Of a stretch of DNA of 64,000 bases, positions 48,301-59,999 are shown one piece after another (the first letter of the stretch is position 1; each line of letters begins with the position of its first letter). The stretch spans positions 29,528,496 to 29,592,495 of the forward strand of contig OX352774.1 of the NCBI GenBank assembly GCA_947095535.1, given 5' to 3'. The translations under genes were made by a program, and so were the position numbers. Source of the stretch: Poecilobothrus nobilitatus (Eukaryota; Arthropoda; Insecta; Diptera; Dolichopodidae). The notes beneath the pieces are model-generated. The model had not been told where the DNA came from. It searched no databases and saw only the letters and a list, made by a program, of their open reading frames with translations.

Positions 48301-51300
48301 ATAATTAATTATTTCTGAACTGTCCGGTTCATTCTGCAAATTCATGTCATATGTAAATAATTTTGGTTTTGATGGATTTGTATTGAGCTCATCTTTATTT
48401 AAAATATTTGGAGATTTTGCAGATAAATGGGATTTTCGGTTATGAGTTAGAAGTTGCTCTTTATTTAGAAATTTATTACTACCTTTTGTTATATGTTGAT
48501 ATTCACAAGGAGGTGATTCTTTGTCAATAACAATCTTGTTTCGATGGTTGTGTATGGGTTGATATTGGAACTGTTGGCTTGGAACAGATTGCATTTTGGT
48601 TTCATTTAACATCTTGTTTCTTGGTTTTGATATTGATTGTGCTTTACGTAATTGTATCTGCTCCTCATTGTCCATCTTATATCGTGGATAAATTATCGGT
48701 TGATATTCAAAACATTCTGATTCTTCTTCTTTATTTACATTGTTTTGTAGTTTTGATATCGGTTGGTATTTACGTGACTGTAGTTCTTCCTTAACTATCT
48801 GCTTTTGAGGTTCAGAAATGAACTGCGATTTATGAGATTGGGTTTTACTTTCAAGCGGTTCATTTAATCGATTTCTTGTTGATGTTGATGTTGATTTTTC
48901 ATTTTTATTTTTAAAATTATTCGGATTATTTCTAGTATTATCTACTCTAAGATTTTCTGTATTATTTATTTTTTTATAATGAGGATTCTCATTATAATCT
49001 CTTTTGATGGAATTGGAATTTTTTACTTGATGTTTAGGTTCACCATCATTAAAATACTTTGCTGAAACTAAATTTGATTGATTTGGATGTCTGTTATTAT
49101 TAGGAGTTTGGATACGTAAAGGTGCTGCTTGCTCTTGCGTTACAGTTTTATTTTTATAAGTAGTCTTATGATCATCATGTAAATATTGTGCTCCTTTTCC
49201 ACCCCTGAATCGTTTTCTTTTAGTTAATAATTCATGATCTGATATTGAATTATTTATATTTATGTCTCTTGCATCTTGATATAAGCATTTCAGTACAATG
49301 TTAATAAACTCGTCTTCTGAATTATTTTCTAATTGTAAGGACTTTTTAAATTTGGCCATATCTGATCTATTTTTATTTTCTTCATTAGAATTGGGTTTAA
49401 ATTTTTTTAATGTTATTGGTAATAAATGATCAAATTTTAATGCGTTATAATTTACTTTCTTAATTTTATTAAACCTATTATTAAAGAAATGCGTAACGAC
49501 GGGTATTGACTCCAAATATTTTTCAGAAAATTTAAATTCATCTGAGGGTAATGGCCACCATTTTAATTTAAAATCTAAATCATTATTATTTATAAAATCC
49601 CTCTTAATATAATATTTATTTGATTTTTTTAATAAAATATTTTGTTGTATATTTTTACTATCGCAAATGATATTAGAATTGATCGAGCCAGGAAATAATA
49701 ATCGATCAAATAATAATAAATTACGATATCCGTTAACTTCATATAATCGCACCACAATATTAAGACGATTTTTATAAAATGTAGAATTTCTATCTAAAGT
49801 TTTGTTACTCTGTTCAATTGTTTTAAAGCTAGTTTCAAACTTTTGAATTAGATATTTGACACCTTGACCAGTTTCATAACTAAAATCATTTTCTGATTTA
49901 TTATTGTCGAATGAAGTTTTTTGTTCACTAAAATTATTATTTATAATTATTTGTCTATTTGTATTTGATTGTATGTTTTTCTTTTCCGATTCAACTTCAT
50001 TTTCATCATCATCATCACAAATTATCTTTAAATTTTCTTGACATGGTATCATTTTTATTTCTTCTACAATATCAGGAATTTTGCTGTAATCATCTTTTGC
50101 TACAGAATTAGTTTTTGGAAGTTTTTTTGAAAAATTCGGAAGTTCATTTTCTTCATCGTCAGAAGTATCAATGTCGTCTCTTAATTCTGACTGTTTATTT
50201 ATTACGAACTCTTTCAAATTATTAACTGAATATTTACCCCCCGCTCTAAAACGTGATCTTATATTTTTTATATAATCAGGAATTTTTCCGTAATCATTTA
50301 TCACACAATTACTTTTTAAAAGATGTTTTGAAAAATTCGCAAGTTCCTTTTCTTCATCGTCATATGGATCAATGTTTTTTTTTAATTGTGACTCTTTCTT
50401 TAATATACATTGATTAAAATCGTTAACTGGATCAATACCCCCAGCTCTAAGACGTAATCCTTTATTTATTATATAATGAGGATTTTTTCCGTATTCATCA
50501 TTTATCACAGATTTTGATTTTAAAAGATGTTTTAAACAATTCGGAAGTTGTTTTTTTTTATCGGAAGCTGAATCCGACGCTTTATTAATTATTAACTTTT
50601 CAAAATTATTAATTGGATCAATGCTCCCAGCTCTAAGACGTGGTCCTTTATTTATTATATAATTAGGGTTTTTTACGTAATTATCATTAACTACAGAATT
50701 TCTTTTTGTAAGATCTTTAGAAAAATTTCGTATTTGCTTTTTTTCACAGTCAGATAGATTAATAATCTCTTCTAAGTGTGACGCTTTTTTTAATAAGTGT
50801 TCATTAAAATCTTTAACTGGATTATTACTTCCAGCTCTAAAACGTGATTCTTTATTTAATATATAATCAAGTTTTTTTACGTAATCATCATCCATGTCTG
50901 AGTTTGTATTTGTAAGGTCTTCTAAAAGATTTGAAAGTTTTTTTACTTTATTCTTAAATGTATCAAAGAAGCCACCTCTTAAACGCGATTCTTTATCAAT
51001 ATAATCATTCATTCCTAAATTTTTTTTTAAAATATGTGGTGACTTATCAAATGAATTTTGAAAAGACTCTTTCGTTGAATTTTGTGAATCTAATCCAGCA
51101 TTTTTCCTATTTGGTAGATTAATGTTTATTATAATATTTGACTTATAATTACAATTTGGACAAACGAATGGTAAATGTTTAGTTTTACTTGTTGGAGTTA
51201 TTTTACACTGCATTAATTTTCCATTAGATTTTTCTCGTGAATTTGCTAAATCTTTAACATCCAATTGACATTCAACATTATAACTATTTTTCTTTAACTC

Positions 51301-54114
51301 AGTTTTATTTTTATTCTTTGATTGTATTATGTCACTGTCATCGTCTGAATCAGAATCTTCAAATTCTGTTTTTGAGTTAATGTTTTTATTTTTATTCTTC
51401 TCTTCGAATTTACTTAATTTATTTTTAGATTTAATTTTACTATTTTTGCTCCTTGATTCTTTTTCTTCAGGTTCTTTTTCATTGTTTATATTATTTTTTA
51501 AAGCTTTCTTATTAACTTTCTTATTTTTATTAATCGATTCCCTTTCATTTGATAAACTATTTCTTAAGCCTTTGGAAATAAAATTGTAAATATCTTTAGC
51601 TTCATCTTTTTTATTTATTTTCTTAACTTTATTTTTTACATTATTATCTTTATTATTGTTATCAACTTCATTTTTTAAGTCTGATTTCCTTTTTTTCCTC
51701 TTTTCATTCGATTTTTTAGTAGTACTATTCTGTAATTCAACTTCCTCTTTATTCTCTGAACTAGAATCATCATCATCATCATTATCGTTATTATTACAAT
51801 TAAAATTCAAATCAAGTGTTATAGCTGCACCATTATTTTTAGATTCTACGTCATTGTTATTTAAATCTGATTCTTTTTCTTTTGATTCGTTTTTGCCTGC
51901 TTCTTTTTTATTATTTTTAGAAACTTTTAATTTTTGTAAACTCATATCGAATTGATTACTTTGATCCTTTAAATCAAATTTATCCATTATAAGACTATTA
52001 ACTTTATTAAAAAAACTAGAAGCTGTTGTTAGATAATTACTTCCTGCATAAAAATTTGATGTTTTTCGAGGAGATAATTTTTCAGCAGGTAAATTTATTT
52101 CAGAACTATCAGAAGATTGAATTATCATTGCAGTATTAAGCTTTGCTAATTCTCGATTTAAATTATCATTAGATTCAGAAATAATTTGAACTTCTTGCTT
52201 TTTATATTTTGGAAGTTTTTTATCTTGTGTTATTAATTCACTTGCACTAAAGTGTTCAATTACGTTTGGGATTTCTTTAATTTTATTATAGTTATGATTT
52301 TGAAACATTTTCTGTAGTTTACCATTATTAGGAAATTTAGGAAGATCATTTGCACTAATTTCAAAATCACTCTCGTCTTTATGTTGTAAAAAATTGTCTA
52401 AGTCATAATTATAAATTGCGTGATCAGACCTAGTATTAAAAAAAACTTTAGGTTTTCCTTTTAAAGAACCTTGTTTTTCTTTAAAATATTGTTTATTAAT
52501 GGGTAATTCTGTATTTCTGTGTGCTAAATTAGGAATTTGATCACAAGAATCACAAGCAAACTGATATCTTCGTACTGTATATTTTAAGCCGTCATCATCA
52601 TATTTTGAATTTGAATTTTGTTGACAATTTAAAAACTTAGTTTTATTATAATCATTATTTCGAAACCTTTCATTGTTATTACAATGACAATCATTAAAAA
52701 GAATTTGATTCTTTGAATTTGTACATTTTAAAGGTACCTTATTAAATGTTATAAATTTATTTGCACTCATTTCTGCAATATTTGGAAATGAATTAGTTTT
52801 GTTACATCTACAACCTTGACATTTAAGAGGGCCAGTTTTCGAATTAGATTTAAAGCAATCTTTTCGAAGACCTGATTTTCCTTTCAAAGGACATTTTTTT
52901 TGTATTATGGGTTCTTTTTTAAGTCGAATTCCAGTATTTTTGTTGTTTAAACTAGAATTACTATCAGAAGATTCACAATATATATGACATTTTCGTCTTT
53001 TACGTTCAAAACACTCTTCATTGTGTGTTATTGATTCGCATTCCTTAGTTTTATCATAATTATAATCTAGACCTTTTTTACATTTATTCCAATCAGAAAC
53101 TTTCCGAATAACATATAAATCACTATCACTATCATAATTCTTCCAATTATTTAAATCAAATTGAATTTTATTCTTGTCATCTTTACGACTATCACAAATA
53201 TTTTTTATTGGTATGTCTTTTTTAGACGGTGAACACATATCTTGTTTTTTTACTCGAAAAGCATTACATTTATTACATTTTTGCTGCTTACATTTTTTTC
53301 TTTTGTCCATATTTAATAAATTTTTATTTCTTGAATTATTCTTTGGTTTGCAAAAAACTTTACAATGAGAATTTAATTTCGAAATACAATTAATTGATGA
53401 ATTAGTATTTTTTTTTAAATTAGATTTGATTTTTTGATTATTATTGGAAATAGGTTTTAAAATACTATTGATTTTTAAAATAGAATTATTTAGAGAACTG
53501 CATTCAATATCTGAATATGAATTTAATGTTGATAATCCAGCACGTTTTCTTTCAATCATAATCTTTGACATCATTAATGCTTTCTCAGTCCATGATGAAA
53601 ATTTAGAATTTCTTAAATGTTTCTTTTTAGAGTTCATAACATTCATTTCATTTTTATAAAACATATTTAAAGTGGATTGTTTTAGCTTTTTTAATATTGG
53701 AAAATTTATAATATTATCATTGTATGACGATTGTAAAGGTATTCCAGTTTTATTTTGTTGTGATTGTGACAATATTAAATCTTTATTATCAAATTGAAAT
53801 ATTTGAGATGATATTTTTGAATCAGATTTATAACTAAATTCTTTATTATCAATAATTTTATCAGATATTTGAGAAAATTTTGATGCATTCAAATTTTGAA
53901 TTTTTATATTCAATAAATCGTTTTTAATTTTTTGCAATTCAATTGATTGATTATCAAAATTTTTAAATATTGGTTCACTATTATAGGGTCGTTTTAATAA
54001 ATGATTTTTATTTATTCCATAACATTGTTCTATATTAGGATAACTTAGTTCCAATTTTTTCGAAATTTTTTCATGTGAATTATTGATGTTATTTGATCTT
54101 AAATAAGAATCCAT
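44767..54114 (-). CDS. Giant intronless orphan protein, 3115 aa, Asn/Lys/Ser-rich and repeat-rich
   Basis: I do not recognise this protein. An uninterrupted frame of 3115 codons in DNA this rich in TAA/TAG words cannot be chance. It starts at MDSYLRSNN with context AAAATGG and ends at a TAG after NNPNNLH. No signal peptide or membrane span is visible. Rough map by residue: Cys/Lys-rich N-terminal third with scattered CxxC pairs; acidic/basic low-complexity 740-930; a CPNC pair at 985-988; five R-x-R-[AG]-G repeat units 1044-1352; the only hydrophobic, possibly folded stretch about 1447-1616; YQPI-type repeats 1780-1882; a CCCCKCKC cluster near 2472-2482; duplicated IYxPN repeats 2504-2663; a proline run near 2714; CCNC near 2731; a poly-Asn and Gln/Asn block 2934-3037; an aromatic/Cys-rich end with CCYYYLWPGYECWYPP. 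Family knowledge gives no match. A structural, nuclear or germline scaffold is possible but is only inference. Introns in the untranslated ends cannot be excluded. Confidence 0.82.
45003..45314 (-). repeat. Poly-Asn tract and Gln/Asn-rich prion-like repeat in the giant ORF
   Basis: Residues about 2934-3037. An AAT trinucleotide run encodes eight or more Asn. It is followed by about eight units of 12 to 16 residues with consensus QNNQQ[TI][SP]Q[YI]Q. The DNA period is close to 42-48 bp, and other frames also stay open here because the repeats are so regular. Gln/Asn blocks of this kind are typical of prion-like, self-associating disordered domains; that function is inferred. Confidence 0.75.
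46127..46603 (-). repeat. Duplicated IYxPN segments inside the giant ORF
   Basis: Residues about 2504-2663. A 22-23 residue unit, EQIY[FL]PNKRDE-x-[ST]YISN, occurs twice in a row. It is followed by two longer copies of about 55 to 60 residues that start with an IYFPND or IYLQND motif. These copies share FNSKSPTQ, ERK, NYVNKE, NKRIS[KR]IRE and RRPS in the same order. The longer copies are still close at DNA level, so this is a fairly young internal duplication; the second copy has an extra short ETYVDKE insertion. Confidence 0.75.
48475..48775 (-). repeat. YQPI-type degenerate protein repeats inside the giant ORF
   Basis: Residues about 1780-1882 contain roughly five degenerate units of about 33 to 37 residues built on [EKQ]-[YA]-Q-[PSH]-I followed by a basic R-[NY]-K segment: KYQPISK, EYQPIIYPRYK, KAQSISKPRNK, QYQPIHNHRNK, EYQHITKGSNK. 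They resemble short linear-motif arrays more than a folded repeat. Confidence 0.65.
50055..50988 (-). repeat. Five tandem protein repeats headed by R-[LF]-R-[AG]-G inside the giant ORF
   Basis: Residues about 1044-1352 of the giant protein contain five diverged units of about 47 to 68 residues. Each begins with a basic-Gly head (SRLRGG, SRFRAGS, PRLRAGS, LRLRAGG, SRFRAGG). A middle helix-like part follows with an xNF or xDF motif and an acidic patch. Most units close with a Y-x-K-x-P-[DNH]-Y-I-[IK]-N consensus; the first has LDYILNK instead and the fifth ends in PDIVEEI. The DNA shows the same periodicity, with recurring words such as ccagctctaagacg. Divergence between units shows the array is not a recent duplication. 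Confidence 0.8.
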
Positions 54115-54535
54115 TTTTGTAACATACTAAAATAAATTTCGCATTTTTTTTAAATATAAAATTTTAAAATTTTTAACAATAATTAATTTTGAATTTAAAA
54201 ATTTATTAAATAATATAATATAATTTAATAAGCCTTAAAAAAAAAAAAAAATTTCTATTTATTTTGTCTTCTGTAATTTTTTATATTTTGAAGATTTTTA
54301 GTGTACAAATTTTTTTTTTTTTTTTATTAAAACTTCAAAAAAAAAAAAATTTTTTTAATAAATCAGATTAGAAAATGATTAGTATGATTTATGATAACTT
54401 ATATTGACTTAATGGAATCATTTATTAACGGAATAATTGTAACGCGACTTTTTTTTTTTTTAAATTTTTTAAATATTTTTGTTTTTTTATCTTTATTTAA
54501 TAAACAAATACTTAAAACATATTCATGCATCTGAG
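54115..54535 (-). promoter_or_regulatory. Presumed 5' flank and promoter region of the giant ORF
   Basis: Very AT-rich with homopolymer runs at 54240-54254, 54310-54325 and 54450-54460. TATA-like words are too frequent to choose one and no initiator is evident. The claim rests only on position in front of the start codon. Confidence 0.25.
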
Positions 54536-54780
54536 GATCTGACCAATAATGCAGTGCGTAAGTTACCAGTTTTTCTGGCAAAAGGTATCAGGTTCAAACC
54601 TCGGTCAGGTCAAAAATATATTAAATATAATAAAATAATGTAAACAAAATAAATATATGTAATTATAATTATTTAATATACTTGTACCGAGATGGCTCAC
54701 ATATCTTTAAGGCAATGAATCGTAAAAATATCGGCAGATTTTTATATCTGGATGGTAGGAAATAAAATAAAAAATAAAAA
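54536..54780 (+). mobile_element. SINE family 2, copy A
   Basis: The tRNA-like head tctgaccaataatgcagtgc has box B aggttcaaacctcggtc and a gaccaggtc-like closing strand. An AT-rich spacer follows, then a conserved 3' body with cttgtaccgagatggc, tttaaggcaa and aatatcggcagatttttata, ending in A-rich sequence. The same order recurs at 58547-58790. It sits about 420 bp upstream of the giant ORF, on the opposite strand. Confidence 0.7.
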
Positions 54781-54887
54781 AAATACATTAATGGAAATTT
54801 TAATACATACATAAGTTATAAATTCATAAAAAATAATTTATAAAATACATATTCGAAAAAAAATTCGAAAATACACACTGTTTTGAT

Positions 54888-55038
54888 CAGCCAAGCCCAC
54901 ACAAGTATTTATTAGGAACTTTTCACTCTTCATTTCATTTCATACAACCTTCCGTAAAAATTAATTTTTTGATTTAAGGAAAGTGGGTATGAAAACGAAG
55001 AGTAAAACGTTTTTCATAATTACTTGTGGCCCAGCTAA
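54888..55038. mobile_element. Short palindromic MITE upstream of the giant ORF
   Basis: cagccaagcccacacaagta..ttcactcttc..catac on the left matches the inverse of gtatgaaaacgaagagtaaa..acttgtggcccagcta on the right. The 150-bp unit is therefore one imperfect hairpin with arms of about 60 bp. It is about 770 bp upstream of the giant ORF start. Confidence 0.5.
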
Positions 55039-56039
55039 ATGAGATCGTGTATACTCGATCAAATGTTTTAAAGTATTTTAATATTTTATCTAAATTTATT
55101 TTTTTGAATATATTTTAAATATATTTGTACTTTTTTAGTTTTTAATTTGGATTTTCGCTAAAAATGAACACTTAAGTAAGTACTGACAATAAAAGTTAAC
55201 GAAATTATTTTTACTTATAATTATTTTAAATAAATTATTTTTAAAAGAAATTATTTTAAATATAAACTATAAAATAAAATTATAATTAAAAACATAATGT
55301 TAAAAATATTATTCAATAAAACTAATCGATCTTTTTTCAATACAATATTATTTATATTGTATTATTATTAATATTTTATTATTTTCTTTTTTTATTTTGT
55401 AAAAAAAAAAATATAAACTATGGATTTTACTTTACAAAAGTAAAAGGCATTTAATTCAATTTATTAGTCATTGAAACTGACACTTTTCAGAGACACACAA
55501 GCGACAATATTAAAATTTTTTTTTTCTTATTTTGATTAAAAGTCTTTAGTAAAAATTTATATCCGTTCCTATAATACAAGCAAAAATAAAATAAAAATAA
55601 ACAAAAAAATTTGCTTTTGGCAATAGTATATAGTAGCCATTATCTTTAATAACAAAAAAAAAAAAAATATAGAGAAATATAGTAAAGTTCTTTATAAAAA
55701 ATAAATAAGGGATAATAAGAGTTAGTCCAGGCAACTTTACGATATATTCTAGTATATTTTTAAACCATAAAATATTTTTTTTTTTTTTCGTTGAATCAAA
55801 AATTTAATATAGCATATTATTAGGCATCATTTTATATGAAAATATAAATATTTTTTTTTATCAATATTTAGATGTCGTCTTAATTATTTTAATATCCCAA
55901 ATTTCGAATAAAAAAATGAATATGATATCAGCAAAATTTGTAAAAAGATTTCTGCGACAATAAAAGTAAAGAAAATAATATCCTTTAAAAAAAATTTAAG
56001 TTCTAATTATTTAAAAAAATAATTTTTTTTTATTTATTT

Positions 56040-56250
56040 ATTTATTTATATTTAGGTACCGTGGTACATAAATGTGCCAAGTAGCTATAACCCCTGTTTC
56101 CTGGTAGGAATGTGGGGTGTACGAGATATTATGATATATAAAGTATTTATATAACGCGATATATGAATATTTTTTTTTTTTTATATTATAATTATTGTAC
56201 CCAAACGGGAATCGAACCCGAGACCTCTCATTCCCTTATAAATGAGAAGC
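56040..56250 (-). mobile_element. SINE-like element, minus strand, 5' part missing
   Basis: On the minus strand box B ggttcgattcccg is perfect and is followed by tttgggtaca, but the box A region on its 5' side is replaced by AT-rich sequence. The body downstream carries gtacaccccacattcc and tgtaccacggtacc and ends in an ATAAATAA-rich tail at about 56040. Confidence 0.45.
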
Positions 56251-56944
56251 GGTGTTTTTTTTATTTAATTTATTATGTGTTCATATTATTTTTCTGTATT
56301 TCATTATTATACTACCAGATACCACCATTATCAAAAATAATTAGGTGATATTACCTGGTATAACTATAGATTATAGTATCTACACAAATATACAAATTTT
56401 ATGTAGATTTCAATTATAAAAACACTATGGTTTTGGGGATATGTTCAAAATCCCAAAAAAAAACTAAATCCTCATTAAAACAAAATTGCTAAAGACAAAA
56501 TCTCTAAAAAGAATAATTTTGTTTTATACATTTAAAAATTGTATTAAGATTTTTCTGGTGGGATCACAAATGTTTTTTTATATTGACCAATAATATATGA
56601 AAATTTCAGAATTCAAGGAGTATTATGATGAATACATGAACCAACAAAGATAATTTATATAAAAAAAAATAATTTTAGGATTATGTTTAGTCAAAACAAA
56701 ACAACTTAGAAAAGGATATAATATAAGAAAATTTAGGCAATAAATATGTAATCCTTTAACATCCTAGTTTAGAATATCGTTTTTTCAAAAAACTGACAAG
56801 AAATCTGAGATAAAAACAGATGAGATAAAATAAAGATTGGAAGGATGATTTTCACTTTTATCTATATTTAAACAATATATATTTATTATCAGTAATTAAA
56901 AGTCATTAGTAATTAAAAGTTAATATCATCAAAAAGACCGTATT

Positions 56945-57190
56945 GAAGTCTCGGTGACCGAGTGGTTAAGCGCATTACTTATCAACCAAGAAGATTTGGA
57001 TTCAAATCCTATACAAGTCCCCTTTCGAATCATGTATAAAATATATAATATAGAATATATGGTACTTAAAATAAATAATATTAGATACTATATAAATTAA
57101 ATAAAAATTTTTTAGATAGTTAACATCTGGAAGGAAAGAGCCGCAATTTATTCTAATAGCATTAATGCTTCAGCAAATAATTTAAAAAAA
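56945..57190 (+). mobile_element. SINE-like element with tRNA-Ser/Leu-like head
   Basis: The head gtctcggtgaccgagtggtt has the strong box A typical of type II (Ser/Leu) tRNAs, and box B is ttggattcaaatcct. The arm after the anticodon region lacks a convincing long variable arm and the acceptor stem does not close, so I call it a SINE head. A GC-richer body near 57115-57180 (ggaaggaaagagccgc) and an A-run at 57182-57193 follow. Confidence 0.5.
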
Positions 57191-58055
57191 AAAAGACCGT
57201 TAATAAGATCATCTAGTTACTTAACAATATCAAAGCAATCCAATATCATAACAATATCAAACAATATAAGACTTCATAGTTAAAGGATAAAAGAAATTTT
57301 AATAAAAAAAACGATTCTTTCATTATAAACGAAGTTACATATTTATACATATTTTTTGTAATAAATATAAAAAAATAATTTTCACAATTTTTTTTTTTTT
57401 TATTATTATATAATAATTTTCATTTTTTCCTTTATATTTTATTATTTCAATGAAAAGCAATATTTAATATATTGTATTATTTCCGTGAAAACTTGATTAT
57501 TATTATACATATGATGAAGAAAGGAAGAAAAATTAAAAAGGAAAAAAAAATAGTAAAATTTTTTCATGGGTTTTTTTTTTAACTTTTTTGACTAAAAGAA
57601 AATTAAAGAAAAAAATATTGACTTCTCCAAATAAAAAGAATTGAATTTTACTAGAATAAATTATTTTATTTTTTTTGATTTTTTTTTTTTTTGCAAAACT
57701 AAAAAAATATAAAGAGGGTGATCCGGAAATAATTTTTTATGGTCAATAAATTTCAAATTTCAAACAAAATAAAAAAAAAAAGCTATAATAGAAGTAAAAA
57801 CAATCATTATACTTTTAATATTTTTAACACATTAAAAAAATGAAATAAAAATTTAATAATAATAAAAAGAAAAGAAAATAATATGATGTCAATTTAAATC
57901 GTGTTGCAATTGTATTAAGAAAATAACAATTTTACTACATATTTTTTTTTTTTTTTTGGATTTGCCATATTGATTTTTTAGTTGACTTTATCAAATTTAA
58001 GCAAAAATTTAGACAATTAGCTAGTATCGCAAAATGGATATATAATTCCATTGCA

Positions 58056-58250
58056 GAAATCTACTAAGTATTTAAGGGTATATTTACATCAAAATTTAAG
58101 ATATAGCGAGCACACAAAGCGACACGTAGATCACCAAACCTAAAAAAGCCTTCATGATGGCTATTCAAAAAGTCTAACCAAAAAGCAAAATTCACTGAGA
58201 AACTAAAAGTAATTAAAAAAAAGTTCTTACGGGTTATTTTATAAAATCCT
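58056..58250 (+). mobile_element. Jockey-like LINE fragment
   Basis: A frame reads KSTKYLRVYLHQNLRYSEHT, matching the [TV]-K-Y-L-G-V-x-L-D-x-x-L-x-[FY]-x-x-H motif that lies downstream of the LINE RT catalytic box. The Gly is changed to Arg, and later codons contain stops. No flanking LINE sequence is recognisable. Confidence 0.5.
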
Positions 58251-58546
58251 AGCATAAAAAACAATAGTATGATAAGTCATATATTTTATAAAAATTATAA
58301 ATATATTAAAACTTTTCTTTTAAGAGGTTTCGTTCCTTCAGAATCATTTTACTTTTTGGATGCTAAAAAAAAAATATTATGGCAATAATACCATTTTTGT
58401 GAAAAAATCATTTTTTTATGAAGAATACTTTCAACGACAGTGACAGTATTTTTATGATTATTATCTTATTTCAGTAAAATTCAACTATATATAATAACCT
58501 AAACATTTAGTAATATAAAATTTATTTAACTAAATAATATAATATA

Positions 58547-58790
58547 TCTGACCATTGGTGCAGTGCATAAGTCAATGGTCTTTCAGACGAAGGGTCTCGG
58601 GTTCAAACCCCGGTCAGGTCAAAAATAATATATAAAATATAATAAAATAATATAAACAAAATATTAAATATAATTATAATTTAATTCTTGTACCAAGATG
58701 GCCCACATGCTTTAAGGCAAAAGGGCATTAAAAATATCGGCAGATATTTATAACTGAATGATATAATATAAAAAAAATAAATATAATACC
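58547..58790 (+). mobile_element. SINE family 2, copy B
   Basis: The head tctgaccattggtgcagtgc, box B cgggttcaaaccccggtc, spacer and 3' body (cttgtaccaagatggccc, tttaaggcaa, aatatcggcagatatttata) match copy A throughout. Box B is closer to a real tRNA than in copy A. Confidence 0.72.
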
Positions 58791-58849
58791 AAAGATTTAG
58801 TAATTAGTTGCTTATAAAATATTTTTCAACCTGACTTAATCGTCCCAGC

Positions 58850-59235
58850 CATTTATTCTAACTACCTCAAATTATGGCTGCAAAGGTTTAATAGGTAAAA
58901 ACTTCACATATGAGTAAAAATCTATTAGAAGAAAAGGAATCTTTTCATTCTAACATTAATCATTTCATTATTCTGCGTAGAAAAGGAAGTGTATTTAATT
59001 TGTACAAATTTCACACACGAGTAAAAATCTCACAGATGATTTTTTTCTGATGTCTTAGAAAAACAGGAAATTTTTTATTCTAATCTAATCATCTCATTAT
59101 TTTTACTAGAATTCTAATATTGTGGCTACAAAGATAAGTGTGTTTATAATAAGTAAAACTTTCACACATGAGTGAAAAATCCTACAGATGAGATCTCTGA
59201 TTTCTTAATTTCTTAGAAAAAAAGAAATCGTTGTA
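58850..59235. repeat. Three diverged tandem units
   Basis: The word ttcacacatgagtaaaaatc recurs near 58903, 59010 and 59161, each followed by cagatga-like and cttagaaaaa..ggaaat words and cattctaatctaatcat. Each is preceded by a ggctacaaag or ggctgcaaag word in at least two units. Spacing is uneven (about 107 and 151 bp). No gene is involved. Confidence 0.45.
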
Positions 59236-59999
59236 AGATTGTTTAACGAAAAATTTTCACATTATTTATCAAGAAGAGTTTCCATTTTTTTTTTTTATTT
59301 TACAGATATTGAAAATTTTTAGCATTAAATTTTTTACAGATCAATAAATTATTATTTATTGCAAAGCAGATAACGGCATAACTTAAATTATAGGATCGTA
59401 AATAATTACTGTAAAACAAATCTACTTTATTAATATAAAATTGTAGTAGACTTAATAATTAAATTACAAAAAAAAAAAAAAACTGCAACACTTACACTTA
59501 TAAAAGCATAGGAATTTTTTATATTGGTATGATTGTATCTTCAGATAAAAAGAAAAAAATAAATTAATGAATTCATAGAATTACTTTTTTTTTATATTAC
59601 AGAAAAAATAAAAAAATTAAAATTATTGTAAACAAAAAACCAATAAATATGAACAACGCGTATTTTGTCAAGCTAATATAATTTTAACAGAATGAAATAT
59701 TGACATTAAATTAATTTATAAATGTTGTTATAATATTTTAAAAATATTTTTTAAATAAAAGATATATTTTGCAAAATCTAATGTAAAAATAAAAAACGAA
59801 TGACTGTGAAATTTTTCAAAACATTTTTAACCCGAACTATAATTAAATTTTTTATTATAATATTAAAATATTTTTAAACATAAGGTACACGCCCTACACT
59901 TTTTATTTTTTTTTTGTTTTACACGCTAACTAAACACTAGGAACTAGTTCCTTTATATATAATATGTAGGTTTAGTTAAATTGGAGGGAAATAAGTTAT

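Noticed and set aside
50055..50988. Polyubiquitin-like gene because of RLRGG words
   Set aside because: No ubiquitin-fold residues precede the motif and the units are 47-68 residues, not 76.
51151..51180. Zinc finger in the giant protein (CPNC)
   Set aside because: A second CxxC at proper spacing is missing, so a structural zinc site is not supported.
46455..53659. Plus- and minus-strand ORFs of 64-99 codons inside the giant gene
   Set aside because: Low-complexity antisense or frame-shifted shadows of the 3115-codon frame.
56945..57020. Functional tRNA-Ser or tRNA-Leu gene
   Set aside because: Box A and B are good but the acceptor stem does not pair and no long variable arm is formed; an A-tailed body follows.
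58547..58625. Functional tRNA gene
   Set aside because: Head is followed by a body shared with another copy, the mark of a SINE.
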